Shown: positions 40,741-50,454, counted from the stretch's first letter. The stretch: 64,000 bases of DNA from Clostridia bacterium (GCA_017467965.1 JAFUJZ010000001.1:1-64000), one strand, 5' to 3'. A program made the numbers and translations. Notes: generated by a model from the sequence alone, not told the origin.

Positions 40741-40774
40741 CTCAAGGTTTTTTGACAAAAAACGACCTTGTGAG
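40741..40774 (+). promoter_or_regulatory. Leader hairpin at the 5' end of the phosphoglucomutase mRNA
   Basis: CTCAAGGTTTTTTG pairs with CAAAAAACGACCTTGTGAG with small bulges. It begins at about the predicted start site, so the mRNA would start with a stem-loop; such 5' stems often stabilise transcripts. Confidence 0.45.
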
Positions 40775-40801
40775 CAAATTTTTTTATTGGAGATGTCCCT
40801 T

Positions 40802-42469
40802 ATGAACAAGAATTATGAACGTTGGCTCAACTCTGAGCACATTGATGAATCTACTCGCGCCGAACTTCTCGCCATGAGCGAAGAAGAAATTCACGACGCG
40901 TTTTATAAAGATATGGAATTTGGTACTGCAGGTCTCCGCGGCATCATCGGTGCAGGCACCAACAGAATTAACGTTTACACAGTGAGAAAAGCAACACAGG
41001 GCTATGCCGAATACCTCATGGATCACGAATTCCGTGAAGTTAGACGTGGTGTTGTTATTGCATATGACAACCGCCGTATGAGCTATGAGTTCGCTGTAGC
41101 GACAGCAGGCGTATTTGCGGCAAACGGCATCAAGAGCTATCTTTTTGAATCTCTTCGTCCCACTCCCGAATTAAGCTTTGCAGTTCGTCACCTTGACTGC
41201 TTTGCAGGTGTTGTTATCACAGCAAGTCACAATCCTCCCGAATACAACGGTTACAAGATTTATGATTCCCACGGCTGTCAGCTCACACCCGAATATTCCG
41301 ATAAGGTTACAATCTGCGTAAACCGCGTTGAGGATGAATTATCCGTTCCCTGCCTTTCTCTTGAGGAAGCAGGCAGCCTTATCCAGATTATCGGCAAGGA
41401 AGTTGACGAAGCTTACTACGAAGCTGTCAAGACAATTCAGGTCAACCCTGACGTTGACAAGACAGATTTAAAGGTCGTTTACTCTCCTCAGCACGGTACA
41501 GGCAACGTTCCCGTAAGACGTGTACTTTCTGACCTCGGCTACAACGTTATCCCCGTACTTGAACAGTGCGACCCCGACACAGAATTTTCCAATACAAAGA
41601 GCCCCAACCCCGAAGTTCCCGAAGCTTACGAACTTGCTATCGAAAAAGCTAAGGAAACCGAGGCTGACATCATCATCACAACTGACCCCGACTGTGACCG
41701 TTTAGGCGTAGCAGTACGCCAAAATGGCGAATACATCCTCATGACAGGCAACCAAGGCGGCGCAGTTCTCCTCAAGTACATTTTGAGCCAACTTGATGAA
41801 AAGGGCGCTCTTCCTAAAAATGGTCTTATTTTCAACACTGTTGTTACAAGTGACCTTGGCGACCGCGTAGCTGAAAAGTACGGTGTAGGCGTTGAAAAAA
41901 CTCTCACAGGCTTCAAGTTTATCGGTGACAAGATTCATACACACAAGCATTCCGACGGCAAGCCCTTCCTCTTCGGTTACGAGGAAAGCTACGGTTACCT
42001 CATTGCACCCTTTGTACGCGATAAGGACGCTGTCCAGTCTTCTCTCATGCTCTGCGAAGCAGCTGCATTCTACAAGGCTCAGGGCAAAACTCTTTACGAT
42101 GTACTCATGGACATTTACAAGGAATTCGGTTATTACAAGGATTTCCTCAAGAGTGTAACTATCCCCGGTGCTGACGGCGCTGAAAAGATTAAGCGTATTC
42201 TCTCTTCCCTCCGTGCAAACCCCAAGAGCGAGGTTTACGGTATCAAGGTAGCTGAAATTCAGGACTTCACAACAGCCGAAATGATTGTTAAGGGCTTCCC
42301 CAGAAGCAACGTTTTGAAGTATATTCTTGAAGACGGCACATGGGTTGCTATCCGCCCCTCCGGTACAGAACCCAAGTGTAAGTTCTACTATTCAATCGTT
42401 GCAAAGGATGAATCTCTCATCCCCGAAAAGCTCGAGGCTATTCGTAAGGAGTTCGAACCTGAAGTATAA
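40802..42469 (+). CDS. pgcA: Alpha-phosphoglucomutase
   Basis: 555 residues from the ATG giving MNKNYERWLNSE (GGAG nine bases upstream; an ATG three codons earlier overlaps the ribosome site). The alpha-D-phosphohexomutase motifs are present: the phospho-Ser in TASHNPPEYNG (S142), the Mg loop TDPDCDRLGVA, the sugar-binding FGYEESYGYL and the phosphate-binding RPSGTEPK at the C-terminus. Length and order fit the Bacillus PgcA type. It converts glucose-6-phosphate to glucose-1-phosphate, feeding GlgC in the glycogen operon and UDP-glucose synthesis. Confidence 0.93.
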   Translation: MNKNYERWLNSEHIDESTRAELLAMSEEEIHDAFYKDMEFGTAGLRGIIGAGTNRINVYTVRKATQGYAEYLMDHEFREVRRGVVIAYDNRRMSYEFAVATAGVFAANGIKSYLFESLRPTPELSFAVRHLDCFAGVVITASHNPPEYNGYKIYDSHGCQLTPEYSDKVTICVNRVEDELSVPCLSLEEAGSLIQIIGKEVDEAYYEAVKTIQVNPDVDKTDLKVVYSPQHGTGNVPVRRVLSDLGYNVIPVLEQCDPDTEFSNTKSPNPEVPEAYELAIEKAKETEADIIITTDPDCDRLGVAVRQNGEYILMTGNQGGAVLLKYILSQLDEKGALPKNGLIFNTVVTSDLGDRVAEKYGVGVEKTLTGFKFIGDKIHTHKHSDGKPFLFGYEESYGYLIAPFVRDKDAVQSSLMLCEAAAFYKAQGKTLYDVLMDIYKEFGYYKDFLKSVTIPGADGAEKIKRILSSLRANPKSEVYGIKVAEIQDFTTAEMIVKGFPRSNVLKYILEDGTWVAIRPSGTEPKCKFYYSIVAKDESLIPEKLEAIRKEFEPEV

Positions 42470-42483
42470 TATAACAAACAAAA

Positions 42484-42516
42484 GAAAATCCCAACCTGCG
42501 GTTGGGATTTTTTTTG
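42484..42516. terminator. Bidirectional terminator
   Basis: AAAATCCCAACC and GGTTGGGATTTT around a short loop, followed by a long T-run on the plus strand. It ends the phosphoglucomutase transcript and faces the convergent lipoprotein gene. Confidence 0.9.
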
Positions 42517-42518
42517 CA

Positions 42519-43517
42519 TTATAATTTACACCAATATTCTTCAAGCTCAAATATCATCTTTAGATTATAAACCTTTCTTATATCAGTTTGGGGGATTTCG
42601 TACACATAATATGCTTTAACCGTACTTTTTGCAGGGATTAAGCAATCCTCAGAAAACGCCTCTCCTGTGGGCTTTTCACACACCCACATTCCGCCCGGAA
42701 GCGCCTCTGTATTACAGAAAACGTCAAGCTTTGCAAAATCATACGCATTCATATAGGTGTCAGTGCTGTTCGTCAAAACAGTTTCTACTATCATGTAGGT
42801 GCTGTTTGCATTCTTTGACTTATAGTATGTATAGGTTTTCTGCCCCGGCTGTGACGGATGCAGTTCGTTTTCAAACCTTACTCCCGTAACAAACATTTTT
42901 TTGTCGCCTGATGCGATTTCCTCTCCCTTGTAAATCCACACCGTGCTCTTAATTTCCTCCCCGAGTATATAGTCATACAAAAGTTGGGCGTTATTAAATC
43001 TCACATTGAGAGTAACATTTTTCTCATTTTGAGGAACATACACAACTGCATGAAAAAGCGTTTTTTCCTTGCCCTTTAGGGTTGTGTGCTCGGCTAAGCT
43101 TGTATAATTATCATATTCAAGGAAAAACTTTGATTCATTATAAATCAAGCCGTCACTGTTTTTTGCCTCAATAACGGCTATGCTCTGTCCTTTGATTTCG
43201 CTCTCGCCCACGTTTTCCACTTCAAAAACCACATCTACAAAAACCATGTCTTCCTTGTCATTTTCGTAAGAGTAGTCCGCATACATCATAGGTTCAATCA
43301 CATCTGTCGTCTTAATGCTTTTAAGCGTTACATCAAGACTGTTCGTTACCACGTAATTTTTGCCTATCTCCATATATTCAGCACCCTCAAAAACATCCCT
43401 TGTTTCCTCTTGCGGCTTTACCATAACAGGGTTTGTGGGAATATTTTCTTCTTTTGCACATGCACCAAACCCAAGGCAAATTGCCCCAATTATCAAAAGG
43501 CTTAAAACTTTTTTCAC
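42519..43517 (-). CDS. Lipoprotein with DUF4352-like domains, function unknown
   Basis: 332 residues. The N-terminus MKKVLSLLIIGAICLGFGAC ends with a lipobox-type GFGAC, so it should be anchored through Cys20. The body contains two beta-rich stretches with patterns such as VVFEVENVGESEIKG and MIVETVLTNSTDTYMNA, typical of DUF4352-like immunoglobulin-fold lipoproteins in Firmicutes. No catalytic motif is seen. Convergent with the phosphoglucomutase gene and downstream of tex, from which it is separated by 76 bases. Confidence 0.75.
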   Translation of the reverse strand: MKKVLSLLIIGAICLGFGACAKEENIPTNPVMVKPQEETRDVFEGAEYMEIGKNYVVTNSLDVTLKSIKTTDVIEPMMYADYSYENDKEDMVFVDVVFEVENVGESEIKGQSIAVIEAKNSDGLIYNESKFFLEYDNYTSLAEHTTLKGKEKTLFHAVVYVPQNEKNVTLNVRFNNAQLLYDYILGEEIKSTVWIYKGEEIASGDKKMFVTGVRFENELHPSQPGQKTYTYYKSKNANSTYMIVETVLTNSTDTYMNAYDFAKLDVFCNTEALPGGMWVCEKPTGEAFSEDCLIPAKSTVKAYYVYEIPQTDIRKVYNLKMIFELEEYWCKL

Positions 43518-43593
43518 ACAAACCCCTCACTTTCTTATTCTCTGCATAAAACTATTATTAGGCACGCATTTTTCGTTCTGCGTTCTGCACTTA

Positions 43594-45741
43594 TTACACG
43601 TCACGCATACTAAGAGATATTCTCTTCTTTTCTATATCTACGCCGATAACCTTTACCTTTACAACGTCACCAACGCTCAAAACCTCTGTCGGATGCTTGA
43701 TAAACTTGTCACAAATCTTGGAAATGTGCACCAAACCGTCCTGATGCACGCCGATATCCACAAAGGCACCAAAGTCAATAACATTTCGTACTGTGCCTTC
43801 AATAACCATACCTTCTTTAAGGCTTTCGATACTGATTGCACCGGTTCTGAGAAGAGGCTTAGGAAGTTCGTCACGGACGTCTCTGCCGGGCTTAAGAAGG
43901 GTGTCTGCAATATCTGTAACAGTCACCATACCAATATTATACTTCTCAAGTATATCCTTCAAATCAACCTTAGAAAGCTTATCCTTAAAGCCACCAAGGT
44001 TGCCGCATTTTACATCTTCCTTTGTAAATCCACAAAGAGCGAGCATATCTTTTGCCGCATCATAGCTTTCGGGATGCACGCTAGTGTTGTCAAACACCTC
44101 GTCACCGTCCGAAATTCGCATAAAGCCTGCACACTGCAAGAAAGTCTTTTCCCCAAGCTTTGCTACTTTCAAAAGCTCGCGACGCTTTTTGAATGCACCG
44201 TTTTCCTCGCGGTATTTAACAATATTCTTCGCAATTGTACCACTGACGCCTGAAATATGGCTAAGGAGCGACGGAGACGCTGTGTTAAGGTCAACACCTA
44301 CTGTATTTACGCAATCTTCTACAACACCGTCAAGTGCTCCTGCAAGCTTCTTTTGGTTGCAGTCATGCTGATACTGACCAACACCAATACTTTTGGGGTC
44401 GATTTTTACAAGCTCAGCAAGGGGGTCCTGCAATCTTCTCGCAATCGATACAGCACTACGAAGTGCAACGTCAAACTCTGGGAATTCTTCTGCTGCCAAT
44501 TTCGATGCACTGTAAACAGAAGCACCTGCCTCACTTACTACCATATACTTAACGCTTCCACCGAATTCGCCTATAACCTCACTGACAAACTCTTCACTTT
44601 CGCCCGTTGCAGTACCGTTACCGATAGAAACAACGTCTACGCCCCATTTTTTAATCATGCGCGTAATTTGTGCTCTTGCCTTGTCTTTGTCATGATTTGG
44701 GAGTGTGAAATAGCCCACGCCTGTCTCAAGCACCTTGCCTGTGGAATCAACAACCGCCAGCTTACAGCCTGTTCTGTAACCGGGGTCAACACCGAGTACA
44801 GTTCTGCCCTTAATGGGAGGCGACATCAAAAGGTTTTTAAGATTTACACTGAAAAGGTCAATAGCTGCTTCCTGTGCTCTTTCGGTGAGTAAATTTCTGA
44901 TTTCTGTATCAATAGAAGGTGCAATAAGTCTCTTATAGCTGTCTTCTACGGCTTCTTTTACCAAAACCGCACTATCACCGCCGTCACTGTTTATAACTCT
45001 TGTTGACAAAAGCTCCACCATAACATTTTCGTCAGCGTTAATTTTTACCGTAAGTACGCCTTCTTTTTCGCCACGGTCGAGAGCCAGTATTCTGTGATTT
45101 GCGACGCGGTTTACACTCTCAGCAAATTCATAATACATTTCATATGTTTTGTTTTCTTCCTTCTTTGTGCTCTCGATAAGAGCTGTAACATATGTTTTTG
45201 CTCTTACTGCTTTTCTGTTTTCGGCATCATCGGATACGTTTTCGGCAATAATGTCCTTTGCGCCGTTTAAGGCATCTTCAACCGACAACACTCCCTTTTC
45301 CTCGTCTATGTATTTTTCCGCTTCTTTATAAGGGTCAAAGGTATTAAGCTGCAAAAAGATTGCGTCTGCCAAAGGCTCTAAGCCCTTATCCTTTGCAACT
45401 GTTGCTCTTGTTTTTCTCTTGGGACGGAACGGACGGTAAATATCGTCAACCTCGGTTACGGTTTTTGCATTTTCAACAGCTGCCTTTATTTCGTCCGTGA
45501 GTTTGCCCTGCTCATCAATAAGGCGTATAACGTCAGCCTTTCTCTCTTCAAGCGCTCTGAGAGCCTCCAACTTATCAGCAAATTTACGAAGTAGCTGGTC
45601 ATCCATTGCACCTGTAAGCTCTTTACGGTAACGAGCAATAAAGGGTATCGTATTGCCCTCATCAAGTAGCTTTACCACGTTTTCGCCGTGCTCCTCTTTT
45701 ATATTAAATTCCACACATAAGCTTTTTGTAATAGCATCCAT
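43594..45741 (-). CDS. tex: Tex-family RNA-binding transcription accessory protein
   Basis: 715 residues from ATG (MDAITKSLC; GGAGG seven bases upstream). Domains in order: N-terminal HTH-like Tex-N with TIPFIARYRKELTG (about 31-44), a YqgF/RNase H-like domain (GVDPGYRTGCKLAVVD, about 318), helix-hairpin-helix region (GVDLNTASPSLLSHISGVS, about 485) and a C-terminal S1 domain (GTVRNVIDFGAFVDIGVHQD). Tex binds RNA polymerase and nucleic acids and influences transcription elongation and virulence genes in several bacteria. Well conserved and full length. Confidence 0.96.
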   Translation of the reverse strand: MDAITKSLCVEFNIKEEHGENVVKLLDEGNTIPFIARYRKELTGAMDDQLLRKFADKLEALRALEERKADVIRLIDEQGKLTDEIKAAVENAKTVTEVDDIYRPFRPKRKTRATVAKDKGLEPLADAIFLQLNTFDPYKEAEKYIDEEKGVLSVEDALNGAKDIIAENVSDDAENRKAVRAKTYVTALIESTKKEENKTYEMYYEFAESVNRVANHRILALDRGEKEGVLTVKINADENVMVELLSTRVINSDGGDSAVLVKEAVEDSYKRLIAPSIDTEIRNLLTERAQEAAIDLFSVNLKNLLMSPPIKGRTVLGVDPGYRTGCKLAVVDSTGKVLETGVGYFTLPNHDKDKARAQITRMIKKWGVDVVSIGNGTATGESEEFVSEVIGEFGGSVKYMVVSEAGASVYSASKLAAEEFPEFDVALRSAVSIARRLQDPLAELVKIDPKSIGVGQYQHDCNQKKLAGALDGVVEDCVNTVGVDLNTASPSLLSHISGVSGTIAKNIVKYREENGAFKKRRELLKVAKLGEKTFLQCAGFMRISDGDEVFDNTSVHPESYDAAKDMLALCGFTKEDVKCGNLGGFKDKLSKVDLKDILEKYNIGMVTVTDIADTLLKPGRDVRDELPKPLLRTGAISIESLKEGMVIEGTVRNVIDFGAFVDIGVHQDGLVHISKICDKFIKHPTEVLSVGDVVKVKVIGVDIEKKRISLSMRDV

Positions 45742-45794
45742 AGGTTTTCCTCCAAACAAATAATTATATTATGTTTATTATACCACATTTTCAT

Positions 45795-45833
45795 AAAAAA
45801 GTAAAGTCGGGTGTTACCCGACTTTACTTTTTT
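45795..45833. terminator. Terminator after the DUF378 gene
   Basis: AAAAAAGTAAAGTCGGGT and its complement form a long stem around GTTA-type loop, with a T-run on both sides. On the minus strand it follows the DUF378 stop codon and precedes tex. Confidence 0.88.
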
Positions 45834-46047
45834 ACTTGTGCATATGAACCTCTCTTGTATCGGTCTTGTCCTTAAAGAGAAGCGTAATTGCCCAAAGACC
45901 TGCCAAGCCAACAACCGTAAATATAATACGACTGATAAGCGATCCCTGTCCGCCAAAAATAAGACCCACAAGGTCAACCCCGAAAAGTCCTATTGCGCCC
46001 CAGTTAATTGCACCGATTATAACCAGTATCAATGCTGTTGTATCCAT
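45832..46047 (-). CDS. Small DUF378 membrane protein
   Basis: 71 residues with two hydrophobic segments (about 4-30 and 38-58) and the family pattern IIGAINWGAIGLFGVDLVGLIFGG. DUF378 proteins are short inner-membrane proteins of unknown function found across bacteria. A His and Lys-rich tail (REVHMHK) ends the protein. Flanked by terminators on both sides, so it should be transcribed alone. Confidence 0.85.
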   Translation of the reverse strand: MDTTALILVIIGAINWGAIGLFGVDLVGLIFGGQGSLISRIIFTVVGLAGLWAITLLFKDKTDTREVHMHK

Positions 46048-46102
46048 GTACCTAACTTCCTTTCAATCTCTTTTTTTGGCTCTGTACATAGTATACCCAA
46101 AC

Positions 46103-46138
46103 AAAAATGCACTTATTCACAGGAATAAGTGCATTTTA
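46103..46138 (-). terminator. Terminator of the glycogen operon
   Basis: Minus-strand AAAATGCACTTATTC with GAATAAGTGCATTTTT and a short loop, directly after the glgP stop codon. The T-run continues as TTTTTG. Confidence 0.85.
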
Positions 46139-46141
46139 AAA

Positions 46142-48673
46142 TTACTTTGTTGTCTTTTTTGCAGATGCCTTCTTAGCAGGAGCCTTCTTTTCAGGAGCTG
46201 CCTTTACTTCCTTTTCACCTTCATACTTGTTAAGGTGCCAGATCTTATCGTTGTATTCTTCGATAGTTCTGTCAGAGGAGAAGAAGCCGCTCTTAGCTAC
46301 GTTCAAAATAGCCTTCTTTGTCCATGTCTTCTGATCACGGTATTCTGCGTCAATTCTCTTCTGTGCTTCAACATAGCTTTCAAAGTCACGGATAACCATG
46401 TACTTGTCTGTTACGTGCTTGTCACCGAATACGAGAGACTGATAAATATCATAATAGTAGTTTTCACTATTGAATGTGCCGTTGATAAGAAGGTCCAATA
46501 CTCGTCTGATTCTGGGGTTAGAAGCGTAGATTTCCTGGCTTGTAGCACTTTCAAATCTCTTAGCCTTTTCAACCTCATCACTGCTCATACCAAAGATGAA
46601 CATATTTTCAGTACCTACGCACTGGCTCATTTCAACGTTTGCACCGTCCATTGTACCGCAAGTAAGTGCACCGTTAGCCATGAACTTCATGTTACCTGTA
46701 CCGGAAGCTTCCAAACCTGCTGTAGAAATCTGTTCACTTACTTCTGCTGCAGGGATAATCATCTGAGCCAAGGAAACACCGTAGTTTTCTACGAATACAA
46801 CCTTAATCTTGCCCTTAATGTCGGGGTCGTTGTTAACAACCTTAGCAACATCGTTAATGAGCTTGATGATTAATTTAGCTCTTGTATAAGCTCTTGCAGC
46901 CTTAGCACCGAAAATGAATGTGTGAGGAACAATATCCATATCGGGGTTCTTCTTAACCTGATCATAAAGGTAAATTACATGCAAAATATTAAGAAGCTGT
47001 CTCTTATATTCATGAAGTCTCTTTACGTGAACGTCAAAGATAGAGTTGGGGTCAATATCAATACCGTTGTGTTCCTTGATATATGCAGCAAGTTCCTTCT
47101 TCTTTTCAAGCTTAACAGCCTGGAACTTCTTCTGGAATGCTTCGTCTTCAGCATAGGGAACAAGCTTCTCAAGAAGCATAGGATCCTTTTCCCAGCCTTC
47201 GCCGATTGTATCAGTGATAAGCTTAGAAAGCTGAGGGTTAGCAAGACGAAGCCAACGACGGTATGTGATACCGTTTGTAATAGCTGTGAACTTTTCAGGT
47301 TCAAGGTTATAGTAATCGTTGAAGATATCCTTCTTGAGGATTTCTGTGTGGAGTTCACTTACGCCGTTAACCTTATGACAGCAGCAAAGGCAAAGGTTTG
47401 CCATTGATACATAACCGTGAGCGATAACTGCCATGTAGTTAATCTTGCCCCAGTCATAGCCATAAGTTACGATAAGCTTTTCCTGTAATCTTCTGTTGAT
47501 TTCTTCCAAAATCATCCAGATACGGGGAAGCATTCTCTGAATGAGTTCCATGGGCCACTTTTCCAATGCTTCGGAAAGTACTGTATGGTTAGTATAAGCA
47601 AATACCTTTGTACAGATTTCCCAAGCCTGATCCCAGCTCATGCCTTCCTGGTCCATGAGAAGTCTCATAAGTTCGGGAATAGCAATTGCAGGATGTGTAT
47701 CGTTAATGTGAACTGCTACAAAATCAGCGAGCTTGGAAAGGTCATTGCCGTGGTGACGCTTAAATCTTGCAAGAATCCACTGGAGTGTACAGGATACAAA
47801 GAAATACTGCTGACGAAGTCTGAGTTCCTTACCCTGTTCATTGTTATCTTCGGGATAAAGCACCTTACTGATAGCTTCTGCCATAGCCTTTTCTTCTACA
47901 GCCTTTACATGGTAACCGGAGGAGAATGTGTCAAATTCAGCCTGAATATCGCTCTTAGCCTTTGCAGACCAGAGACGGAGTGTGTTTACGAGCTTTGCAT
48001 CATAACCAGAGATAGGCATATCATAAGGAATACCGATAACATCTGTTGTGCCTGTGTATTCAGGAACCATTTTACCGTCGGGAGTACCAACCATGTTTAC
48101 ACTACCGCCGAATTTAACAATCTGCTGTTCTTCAGGACGAGCAATTTCCCACATATCACCGTCAACAAGCCAGTCATCGTACATTTCAACCTGTTCACCG
48201 TCAACGATTCTCTGCTTAAAGAGACCGTATTCATAACGGATAGAACAACCGAAAGCAGGAAGATTGAGTGTTGTCAAGGAATCGATAAAGCAAGCTGCAA
48301 GACGACCGAGACCACCGTTACCAAGACCTGCGTCTCTTTCCTGAGCGGAGATTTCCTTAAGGGAAAGACCCATAGATTCCAAAACTGCTTCGTAATCTTC
48401 CGTAACACCAATGTTGAGAAGGTTGTTGCCGAGAGCTCTACCCATGAGGAATTCAAAAGAGAGATAGAAGATTTCCTTGTTCTGAAGCTTTCTCTGCTTT
48501 CTTCTGTATTCTGTCCACTTTGTTACAATTCTGTCGCGCACTGTAAGTGCTGCTGCCTTATAGATGTGTGCAGGAGTGGCATCTTCAAGCGTTCTGCCGA
48601 AATTACGGCTGAGTTTGCCGAGAATTTCTTCTCTGAGAGCCTGCTGCGCTGCAGTAAGTTCTTTCTTACTCAT
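46142..48673 (-). CDS. glgP: Glycogen phosphorylase
   Basis: 843 residues, GT35 family. Motifs include GLGNGGLGRLAACFIDSL (about 115), WEIARPE, HVKRLHEYKRQLLN, and the PLP-lysine segment EASGTGNMKFMANGALT (Lys near 660). It releases glucose-1-phosphate from glycogen, the reverse flow of the rest of this operon. The C-terminus is unusual: about 20 residues of Lys, Ala and Pro (APEKKAPAKKASAKK), absent from typical GlgP and reminiscent of histone-like tails. ATG with AAAGGGG upstream. Last gene of glgB-glgC-glgD-glgA-glgP. Confidence 0.96.
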   Translation of the reverse strand: MSKKELTAAQQALREEILGKLSRNFGRTLEDATPAHIYKAAALTVRDRIVTKWTEYRRKQRKLQNKEIFYLSFEFLMGRALGNNLLNIGVTEDYEAVLESMGLSLKEISAQERDAGLGNGGLGRLAACFIDSLTTLNLPAFGCSIRYEYGLFKQRIVDGEQVEMYDDWLVDGDMWEIARPEEQQIVKFGGSVNMVGTPDGKMVPEYTGTTDVIGIPYDMPISGYDAKLVNTLRLWSAKAKSDIQAEFDTFSSGYHVKAVEEKAMAEAISKVLYPEDNNEQGKELRLRQQYFFVSCTLQWILARFKRHHGNDLSKLADFVAVHINDTHPAIAIPELMRLLMDQEGMSWDQAWEICTKVFAYTNHTVLSEALEKWPMELIQRMLPRIWMILEEINRRLQEKLIVTYGYDWGKINYMAVIAHGYVSMANLCLCCCHKVNGVSELHTEILKKDIFNDYYNLEPEKFTAITNGITYRRWLRLANPQLSKLITDTIGEGWEKDPMLLEKLVPYAEDEAFQKKFQAVKLEKKKELAAYIKEHNGIDIDPNSIFDVHVKRLHEYKRQLLNILHVIYLYDQVKKNPDMDIVPHTFIFGAKAARAYTRAKLIIKLINDVAKVVNNDPDIKGKIKVVFVENYGVSLAQMIIPAAEVSEQISTAGLEASGTGNMKFMANGALTCGTMDGANVEMSQCVGTENMFIFGMSSDEVEKAKRFESATSQEIYASNPRIRRVLDLLINGTFNSENYYYDIYQSLVFGDKHVTDKYMVIRDFESYVEAQKRIDAEYRDQKTWTKKAILNVAKSGFFSSDRTIEEYNDKIWHLNKYEGEKEVKAAPEKKAPAKKASAKKTTK

Positions 48674-48726
48674 TTCTAAAAACCCCTTTTTTAGTACTAT
48701 ATTGTACCGAAATATATTTTTACATA

Positions 48727-48760
48727 CATTCGACCATCGAAGTAAACTTCGGTGGTCGAA
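48727..48760 (-). other. Intercistronic hairpin between glgA and glgP
   Basis: TTCGACCACCGAAG and CTTCGATGGTCGAA form a 14-base stem with a four-base loop. The minus strand has no T-run after it, so it is more likely an mRNA processing or stabilising stem within the operon than a terminator. Confidence 0.55.
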
Positions 48761-48820
48761 CTATTTTTTACCATGCCTTCAATATTCTACACTAAATCAG
48801 GGCATAAGTCAACTATTCTT

Positions 48821-50260
48821 TTATACCAAATTATTATACAATTCAATGTACTCTTTTGCACTATTTTGCCAAGAGAAATCAGCCTGCATTGCTCTCTTAC
48901 AAATACCGTTCCACTCTTTTCTGCGGTTATAGTAAATGTCGTGAGCATAACGGATAATACCAAGCATTTCGTGTGCATTATAGTTTTTAAAGCTAAATCC
49001 TGTACCTGTATTTTCGTACTCATTGTAAGCTTCAACAGTGTCACGAAGACCGCCTGTTTCTCTTACAATCGGCACTGCACCGTAGCGCATTGCGATAAGC
49101 TGGTTAAGTCCGCAGGGTTCAAAGAGCGAAGGCATGAGTACTGCATCACTTGCCGCATAAATCTTGTGCGCCAATGTGTTGTCAAACTTAATCTGAGCCG
49201 ATACTCTGCCGTGATACTTCCAGTCAAAATAACGGAGCGAATCTTCAAATTCCTTATCGCCTGTACCAAGTACAACAACCTGAATATTCTGGTCAAAGCA
49301 CAAATCGTCCATAATGCAGTTGAGAAGGTCCATACCCTTCTGACCTGTAAGGCGGGTAACAAGGCTGATGATAAACTTTTCGTCATCCTCAACAAGTCCG
49401 AGTTCCTTCTGGAGTGCAAGCTTGTTAGCCTTTTTCTTACTGATAAAGTTATTTGCGCCGTACTTTTCATAAATCATTTCATCTGTTCTGGGATTGTAAC
49501 CCACATAGTCAAGACCGTTTACGATACCACGGAGGCAATTACTTCTTGCTCGAAGAAGACCGTCAAGCTTTTCGCCGTAAAACTCTGTCTTGATTTCCTC
49601 AGCATAGCTGGGAGATACAGTTGTGATATAGTCCGAGTACGTAAGAGCACCCTTCATGAAGCTTGCATCCTTGTAAAACTCAAGCTTGTCTGCTGTAAAG
49701 TAGAAATCCTCAAGCTCACAAACATCTGCAATAACCTTCTTGTCATAAATACCCTGGAACTTGAGGTTATGGATTGTGAACATTGTCTTTATGCGGGAAT
49801 AACGTGAGTCAAAGCCGTAATGAGCACGTAAAAGCACGCTTACCATACCTGTCTGCCAGTCATTTGCATGAATAACATCGGGCCAGTAGTCCACAACCTG
49901 CATAAGAGCAAGTACAGCCTTGTCAAAGAAAGCAAATCTTTCTACGTCTGTTGCGATATCACCGTAGATATAGTTTGCGCCAAAGTAATACTCATTATCC
50001 ACAAAATAATAAGTAACATTGTTCATCTGAAGCTCAAATACGCCGCAATACTGGCTTCTCCAACCCATTTTTACGTAGATATGGTCAATATAACGCATCT
50101 GAGAAGTATACTTTTCAGCAATTGCACGGTATTTGGGAAGAATAACTCTTGTTTCAACGCCCTGTGCGATAAGCTCCTGAGGAAGTGAGCCCGCAACATC
50201 GCCAAGACCGCCGGTTTTAACAAAAGGAGTACATTCACTTGTAACAAATAAAACCTTCAT
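48821..50260 (-). CDS. glgA: Glycogen synthase (ADP-glucose-dependent)
   Basis: 479 residues from ATG (MKVLFVTSECTP) with AAAGGA nine bases upstream; the longer frame reads through a repeat. GT5 family motifs: KTGGLGDVAGSLP (ADP-glucose site, about 15-27), HANDWQTGMV, and the C-terminal PSLFEPCGLNQLIAMRYG with the catalytic Glu, then TGGLRDTV. It elongates alpha-1,4-glucan from ADP-glucose made by GlgC. About 195 bases, including a family D repeat and a hairpin, separate it from glgD, so differential expression within the operon is possible. Confidence 0.97.
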   Translation of the reverse strand: MKVLFVTSECTPFVKTGGLGDVAGSLPQELIAQGVETRVILPKYRAIAEKYTSQMRYIDHIYVKMGWRSQYCGVFELQMNNVTYYFVDNEYYFGANYIYGDIATDVERFAFFDKAVLALMQVVDYWPDVIHANDWQTGMVSVLLRAHYGFDSRYSRIKTMFTIHNLKFQGIYDKKVIADVCELEDFYFTADKLEFYKDASFMKGALTYSDYITTVSPSYAEEIKTEFYGEKLDGLLRARSNCLRGIVNGLDYVGYNPRTDEMIYEKYGANNFISKKKANKLALQKELGLVEDDEKFIISLVTRLTGQKGMDLLNCIMDDLCFDQNIQVVVLGTGDKEFEDSLRYFDWKYHGRVSAQIKFDNTLAHKIYAASDAVLMPSLFEPCGLNQLIAMRYGAVPIVRETGGLRDTVEAYNEYENTGTGFSFKNYNAHEMLGIIRYAHDIYYNRRKEWNGICKRAMQADFSWQNSAKEYIELYNNLV

Positions 50261-50287
50261 ATATGTCATTCCTTTCTGAATTATATC

Positions 50288-50356
50288 AAATCGAATTTTG
50301 CTCTGCAAAATCCTTACCTTAATTCTGCATTTTGCACTCTGCACTTTGCATTCATA
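50288..50356. repeat. Family D repeat, copy 2
   Basis: TTTTGCTCTGCAAAATCC hairpin followed by CTTAATTCTGCATTTTGCA and further TCTGCA/TTTGCA units, matching the layout at 15572. It lies just upstream of the glgA ribosome site. Confidence 0.6.
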
Positions 50357-50418
50357 TAATACCCCAAAAGGCATCTCCTGTCAACGCGTAATTTTGCGTA
50401 TGCCGTTTTAATCGGTAC

Positions 50419-50446
50419 AAGGCGGTTACGAAACCGCAACCGCCTT
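50419..50446. other. GGCGGTT hairpin downstream of glgD
   Basis: GGCGGTT and AACCGCC enclose a second small inverted repeat (CGGTTTCG on the minus strand). No clear T-run in the glg direction; may modulate glgD-glgA read-through. Confidence 0.45.
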
Positions 50447-50454
50447 TTAATATT

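Noticed and set aside
40598..40801. Longer N-terminus for phosphoglucomutase
   Set aside because: It would start inside the murD terminator and include the promoter; GGAG before the ATG at 40802 fixes the start.
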